This document shows positions 59,873 through 64,000 of a stretch of DNA of 64,000 nucleotides, piece by piece. Position numbers and translations under genes: made by a program. Below the pieces are notes generated by a model that searched no databases, had not been told where the DNA came from, and was given only the letters and a program-made list of their open reading frames with translations. The first letter of the stretch is position 1. Every line of letters begins with the position of its first letter. The DNA comes from Azotimanducus sp965199815 (GTDB taxonomy: Bacteria > Pseudomonadota > Gammaproteobacteria > Pseudomonadales > Azotimanducaceae), in NCBI GenBank assembly GCA_965199815.1, contig CBDATE010000028.1:372001-436000 (forward strand), given 5' to 3'.

Positions 59873-61312
59873 TCAGGGTCGTATCGTCCTGGCAACACGC
59901 ATGCCGCCAGCGGTCAGCAACAATAGCCAGGCCAGTAGCATGGCGATGGGCGTGTTGGCGCGAGCCAGGCGAACGCCGACTGCGTCGGGCCAGAAGGAGA
60001 AATCATCAAGCACACGCCAGTTCTCGGCCGATACGCGAGCGCGCTGTGCGGATTCATCATCAACGCTGCGGTTGATGTCGTCGCTATAGGTGAGTTGCTC
60101 GGCATGTGCGCGGTTGAGGCCCTGCACGAAACCGAAGCGCACACTCTCTGCCTCGCGCAGGAAGCGATGGTGGGTGATGAGGTCAGTTCCCGACAGCGCC
60201 CGCGAGCCGACAGAGAGCGCAACGACCGGTGACAGCCAGCCGAAGGATGCGGCGAACCGCGACTGCTCGGCTTCGCGTCGCATGCGTTCTTCGGCGTACC
60301 TGTTCATCACCTCCGTCAAATCCGCTTCCGCGCTCTGAGCCACCACGCCGCGGAAATTGACCGGCAAATCTTCCACGCGCTCCACATCGTACTCTGCCAG
60401 CAGGTTTGCCCGAAGCTGCCGGAAGGCAGGTGAGTTGGCGTTGTGACCATCGCCGACTGCGCGTAATTCGTCCTGCATTCGCAAGTCGGTCTCGAGCTTG
60501 CCTGGCGCGGGAAGAGCCGCGCTGGCGGATTCGATGGCAATGCGCGGGATCATCAAGGCGGTAACCAGCCAGAACAGCACCAGTATGCCGAGGGCGAGAC
60601 TGCGCACCCGCACGGAAGTCGATACCAGCAGGATGAGACTGCACCAGACGAGCACATAGAGCGCGTAGAGCCCCGTGAGGCCAGCGCTTGCCAGTGGCAC
60701 CGCACCCCGGGCGGTGGCGACCGCGCCCGTGACGGCAAGCGGCAGCAACAGCACAAGGGAGGCTCCGGCAAGGGCTATCCACTTGCCCGCACAGAGCTGA
60801 ATTCCCGTCACGCCTTGCGCCAGTAGTGGTGCCAGCGTGTTCTCCTCGCGTTCGCGAATGACCAGGCCATGACCGAGGGCGATCAGCAGCAACGGCAGGA
60901 ACAGCTGATAGACCAGAGCAGTGGTCAAATCCTCGAACCCGCCGAGTTCGGCGCTCGCCCTCGCATCGGCGAACATGGCCGTGTTCTGCCGATGGCCTTC
61001 CAGAAACATCGACTGCCCGGTGACCGAATCCACGCCCGGGTCGATCATCGACAGGGGTGGGGGAGCGCGGAACACATAATGCCCGTAGTGCACCATGCGA
61101 TGCGGGTGGCGATCAGGCTGCGACAGAAAGACTTCTTCGGCGGCAGCCTGCTGCGCTGTTCGTCCGTGATGCGCCTCGCTCATGTGCAGTGCGGTGACCA
61201 GACTCGTTGCGGTCAGCAGGAGCACAAACACCAGCAAGGCACTGAGCGCCAGCCGCGAGCTCAGCCAGAGCCGCCATTCTGCGCAAGCGATGATCAGCAG
61301 CCTTCGCATCAC
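59873..61312 (-). CDS. ABC-2 type transporter permease, DUF3526-like
   Basis: A 479-residue permease paralogous in layout to its downstream neighbour: an N-terminal membrane anchor (LALSALLVFVLLLTATSLVT), a large outer loop (about 40-130), a cluster of membrane segments (LFLPLLLIALGHGLVIRERE, WIALAGASLVLLLPLAVTGA, LYVLVWCSLILLVSTSVRV, LALGILVLFWLVTALMIPRI), a second long loop and a final segment (AMLLAWLLLLTAGGM). EENTLAPLLAQGVTGIQLCA is typical of ABC-2 permeases. The start overlaps the ATPase stop by 4 bp (ATGA), showing coupling. Two unlike permeases with one ATPase imply a heterodimeric channel. Confidence 0.87.
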   Translation of the reverse strand: MMRRLLIIACAEWRLWLSSRLALSALLVFVLLLTATSLVTALHMSEAHHGRTAQQAAAEEVFLSQPDRHPHRMVHYGHYVFRAPPPLSMIDPGVDSVTGQSMFLEGHRQNTAMFADARASAELGGFEDLTTALVYQLFLPLLLIALGHGLVIREREENTLAPLLAQGVTGIQLCAGKWIALAGASLVLLLPLAVTGAVATARGAVPLASAGLTGLYALYVLVWCSLILLVSTSVRVRSLALGILVLFWLVTALMIPRIAIESASAALPAPGKLETDLRMQDELRAVGDGHNANSPAFRQLRANLLAEYDVERVEDLPVNFRGVVAQSAEADLTEVMNRYAEERMRREAEQSRFAASFGWLSPVVALSVGSRALSGTDLITHHRFLREAESVRFGFVQGLNRAHAEQLTYSDDINRSVDDESAQRARVSAENWRVLDDFSFWPDAVGVRLARANTPIAMLLAWLLLLTAGGMRVARTIRP

Positions 61313-62031
61313 GCCGCCGCCTGCGTGGTGAAGGCGGCATGCACCGCCTCGGTGTCGATGCGGTCGCTGTCTGATGGTCGCTCGAAATTGCCGACCAGTT
61401 CGCCCTTGTGCAGCAGGTGGATGCGGTTGGCTACATGGCAGGCACCGTACACGTCATGGGTCACCAGCAGAATGGTTCGGCCATCTTCGGCAAGGTCCTG
61501 CACCAACCGGTTGAAATCATCGGTCGCCGCCGGGTCGAGGCCGGAGGTCGGTTCATCGAGTAGCAGAATGGGTGTCTCTCGCAGGATAGCCAGGGCAATC
61601 GCCACCTTCTGACGCATGCCTTTCGAGTAGCTGTGCAGGCGCGCTTCACGCGCTGCGGCCTGCAGGGCCACCCGATCACAAGCGGCATCAAGCGCGCTCC
61701 GGTTCCTGTCCGTGCTGGCGAGAGACAGGAAATAGCGCAGGTTTTCGTAGGCGTTCAGGTGGCCATACAGCGTTGCCGCTTCGGGCAGGTAGGCGATGGC
61801 CTGGCGGGTGGCGATGAGATTCTCGCGCACATCTCGGCCCTGAACATGCACACTGCCCGCAGATGGTACGAGGAAGCCGAGAAAGGTGAGCAAGGTGGTT
61901 GATTTGCCGGCCCCGTTACCGCCCAACAGGGCATGGATTTCGCCTTCTTGCAGACTGAAGGAGACATTTTTCAGCACTTGCTGACCGGAGCGTGTGACGC
62001 TGAGCGATCTGGCGACAAGCATGGACATCAT
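61309..62031 (-). CDS. ABC transporter ATP-binding protein
   Basis: A 240-residue ABC ATPase energising the two following permeases. It has Walker A GGNGAGKST (about 38-46), Q-loop region AIAYLPEAATLYGHL, signature YSKGMRQKVAIA (the variant common in ABC-2 exporters), Walker B ILLLDEPTSGLD and switch VTHDVYGA. The three genes overlap or nearly touch and form one operon. The TonB-receptor gene upstream ends 207 bp before it; that gap is filled with hairpins, so the exporter may have its own promoter or depend on read-through. The first codons (MMSMLV) offer three ATGs; the first is given. Confidence 0.93.
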   Translation of the reverse strand: MMSMLVARSLSVTRSGQQVLKNVSFSLQEGEIHALLGGNGAGKSTTLLTFLGFLVPSAGSVHVQGRDVRENLIATRQAIAYLPEAATLYGHLNAYENLRYFLSLASTDRNRSALDAACDRVALQAAAREARLHSYSKGMRQKVAIALAILRETPILLLDEPTSGLDPAATDDFNRLVQDLAEDGRTILLVTHDVYGACHVANRIHLLHKGELVGNFERPSDSDRIDTEAVHAAFTTQAAA

Positions 62032-62044
62032 GGGGTACTCCGAG

Positions 62045-62238
62045 TCTGACCCAGGCTCACATGTGAACCTGGGTCAGAGCATACTTGGTATGTCCTGATC
62101 AAGTCCATCCGTGGACTTGATCAGATTCGCAAATCAGAAGTACGCTGCTGATTTGCTCGCAGATTCAATGCCTTACGGCACTGAATCTGGCGGCACATCC
62201 GTGTGCCGCACGGGAAACTCTGTTATTCAGAGTTTCCC
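62045..62238 (-). repeat. Multi-hairpin intergenic repeat, inverted copy with an extra hairpin
   Basis: 62095-62238 is the reverse complement of the element at 53176-53320 with a few changes (for example one mismatch in hairpin 4). Hairpin 1 (62212-62238) abuts the TAA stop codon of the TonB receptor. Beyond hairpin 5 there is a further long hairpin at 62045-62078 (TCTGACCCAGGCTCACA with one mismatch) and a small dyad CATAC-TTG-GTATG. On the minus strand it lies between the receptor and the ABC operon. Confidence 0.9.
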
Positions 62239-64000
62239 TTACAGCGAATAGGATGCCGTCACACGGTAGTGACGGGGCGCACCCGGCTCGACCCAGACAT
62301 CTGCATAGGAATTGGTGTAGTAGGTCTCGTCGAATGCGTTGTCGAGATCCAGGCGGATGGCGAGCCTCTCCGTGGGCAGGATTTCACCGAAGAAGCGCAC
62401 CGTCGTGTAACTCGGCAGGTTGAAGTCGAACGCAGTAAAGCCTGGCCGCTCGTCGGTGTATTGAACGCCGAAGCCGGCCTGTGCAGGCATGCCTGCCAGC
62501 GCGAAGTTCTGGCTGACTTGCAGGTTCACCTGATGCCTTGGCGAATTGATGAGTTGATCGCCATCCTCGATTCTCGCCGCCCAGTCAACTTCAAGGTTGC
62601 TGTTGGTGTATTCAGCGTCGATATAAGCGTAGGAGAGCCACAGGTCGAAGCCGGTCGCGAAGGCCAGGCTGGTGTCGATTTCCACGCCGCGGCTACGCGC
62701 CTTGCCTGCATCTCTCGAGAAGAACCCGGCTGCGACGGCTTCCGGTCGGTCGTCGTTCACGAGGATGTTGCTTTGCTCCACCTGGAACAGCGACAGGGTG
62801 AGTGAGCCGGAAACCCCTGCGGAAATCTCTGCCGCATCGAGCTTCAGCCCGACCTCCGCAGATTCCGTGATGTTCGGATTGTGTTGTTGCCCCTGATAGT
62901 CGGAGCCGGCTTGTTGGCGGAAGCCTTCGCCATAGGCGGCGTAGAGGCTTGCCCTCGCATTCAGTGAATACACCACGCCAAGCTGCGGCGAGACACGGGT
63001 GTCCGAGGTACTGGTCTTCGTCACGGGCAGTGCGCGCAGGTTGGTCAAATCCTGCTCGAAGTCATCCCAGCGCAAGCCAAGACGCACCTGCAGGCGATCA
63101 CCGAGGTGTATTTGATCCTGAATATAGAAGCCGAGCCCGGCCAGATCTTCATCCCGGTGGGTGTTTGGCCCGGGTGTCGGTTGCGGATACTGGCCATAGG
63201 TCGGGTTCAATATGTCCAGCAAGAGATAGGCCGCGGGGTCGAGCGTACTGATATCTGTGCCTTCCGGAAACCACGCGGGTCGGTAGCGCAAGATGAACCA
63301 GTTGAGGTTGAAACGGTCGTAGTCCCCGCCCGCGAGCAGCCTGTGGCGAAACGCACCGGTGGTGAACTCGCCAGCCACTTCAGCGCGGGCGACGAAGTAA
63401 TCCGAATCGAATTCCCGATAGCGGAAAAACCGTGACAGGGTTCGTCCATCCAGAAAATAGGTCTGGCGTCCGCCGAAGTTGGTTTCCGATGCGCTGCCTG
63501 CAAAGGTGGTATCTCGATAACCAAGACCGGCCAGCAGGCTCCAGTTGTCGGAGAAGTTGTGCTGGGCTTCGAGCTGATGGCCGAGCACCTCTGTTTCGAC
63601 AGGCCCGTCACCGGGTTCACCAACGAAGGTTGTACGCGGCGTGAAGCCATGGGACTCCGAATAGGCAACACCCCGATCGAAGGGAATTTCCTGCTTCGTG
63701 TACTCTGTTTCGTAGGTCATGCGAGTGGCTTCGGAGATGTCCCAGGTGACCGATGGATACAAGCCCATGCGCTCGGTCTCAACCGTGTCTCTGAAACTCT
63801 GTGCATCATCAAGGAAGGCAACGAGGCGCAGCCCCCACTCATCGCCCGCTCCGGCGGTGGTTTGGACATCACCTTCGAGGCGCATCTGGTCCCAGCGCCC
63901 GTATGATGCCCGCAGATCTGCGCTCGTCTCGAATTGTGGCCGTTTGGTCACGAGATTGACCGTACCACCGGGCTCGCCACGTCCGAACAGCGCTGAGCGT
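62239..64000 (-). CDS. TonB-dependent (siderophore-type) receptor, 5' end outside the window
   Basis: About 587 residues from the plug to the C-terminus of an outer-membrane receptor. The frame continues through position 64000 without a start; codons beyond 63951 read RSALFGRGEPGGTVNLVTKR, the conserved end of the plug domain in ferric-siderophore receptors of the FhuA/FpvA type. Barrel signatures include SLYAAYGEGFRQQAGSDYQG, GVEIDTSLAFATGFDLWLSY, RLDLDNAFDETYYTNSYADV and the aromatic-type ending RVTASYSL. The substrate is probably a siderophore or similar chelate. The DUF3526 exporter genes directly downstream on the same strand may serve the same substrate, for example by exporting or processing it; this is inferred from position only. 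Confidence 0.92.
   Translation of the reverse strand, partial: RSALFGRGEPGGTVNLVTKRPQFETSADLRASYGRWDQMRLEGDVQTTAGAGDEWGLRLVAFLDDAQSFRDTVETERMGLYPSVTWDISEATRMTYETEYTKQEIPFDRGVAYSESHGFTPRTTFVGEPGDGPVETEVLGHQLEAQHNFSDNWSLLAGLGYRDTTFAGSASETNFGGRQTYFLDGRTLSRFFRYREFDSDYFVARAEVAGEFTTGAFRHRLLAGGDYDRFNLNWFILRYRPAWFPEGTDISTLDPAAYLLLDILNPTYGQYPQPTPGPNTHRDEDLAGLGFYIQDQIHLGDRLQVRLGLRWDDFEQDLTNLRALPVTKTSTSDTRVSPQLGVVYSLNARASLYAAYGEGFRQQAGSDYQGQQHNPNITESAEVGLKLDAAEISAGVSGSLTLSLFQVEQSNILVNDDRPEAVAAGFFSRDAGKARSRGVEIDTSLAFATGFDLWLSYAYIDAEYTNSNLEVDWAARIEDGDQLINSPRHQVNLQVSQNFALAGMPAQAGFGVQYTDERPGFTAFDFNLPSYTTVRFFGEILPTERLAIRLDLDNAFDETYYTNSYADVWVEPGAPRHYRVTASYSL

Overview
The window looks like a piece of a GC-rich gammaproteobacterial-type chromosome. 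The evidence is two TonB-dependent receptors, a type V autotransporter, gamma-glutamyltransferase, MsrA, an MnmH-type tRNA selenouridine synthase and Tat or lipoprotein signals of Gram-negative type. Repeats, internal duplications, an insertion sequence and broken genes are unusually common, which would suit a host-associated or otherwise fluid genome. The lineage is inferred, not shown.

Layout. (1) 1-5934, minus strand: a predicted restriction system of overlapping genes: a C5-cytosine methyltransferase interrupted by a -1 frameshift, a MORC-like GHKL ATPase, a Z1-type helicase/ATPase, and the first 29 codons of a probable PD-(D/E)XK (DUF4420-like) nuclease running off the left edge. (2) 6079-17087: a peptide and amino-acid scavenging cluster with an NAD(P)-dependent dehydrogenase, periplasmic gamma-glutamyltransferase, a large TonB-dependent receptor, a LysR regulator and an N-acyl-D-amino-acid deacylase lipoprotein. 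It is interrupted by about 1.2 kb of degenerate DNA and a frameshifted IS5-family element. (3) 17113-20950: a dienelactone-hydrolase-like gene whose 3' end is duplicated on the far side of a remnant type I restriction operon (hsdM tail plus intact rhuM), followed by an HNH nuclease gene. (4) 21027-49526: a small MAPEG protein and a 28-kb gene for a 9,333-residue autotransporter. That protein has a signal peptide, nine FN3 domains, 24 VCBS and 22 PKD-like domains in an almost exact 606-bp array, nine 107-residue repeats and a C-terminal beta-barrel. (5) 49815-53985: a Nudix hydrolase, an Hsp70-family ATPase, a CaiB-type CoA transferase and MsrA. (6) 54087-58837: a Sel1/TPR lipoprotein and mnmH, with a tandem duplication that leaves two near-identical mnmH genes separated by fragments of their neighbours. 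(7) 58617-64000: an ABC-2 exporter (ATPase and two DUF3526-type permeases) downstream of a TonB-dependent receptor that runs off the right edge.

A cluster of five or more consecutive hairpins occurs as one forward copy (53176-53320), one inverted copy (62095-62238) and one decayed copy (about 20976-21030), always between genes. The observations most worth following are this hairpin element, the giant autotransporter with its homogenised array and a glycine-rich insertion in its barrel, the possible C_CCA_AAC frameshift site in the methyltransferase, and the gene-end duplication around the hsdM/rhuM remnant.
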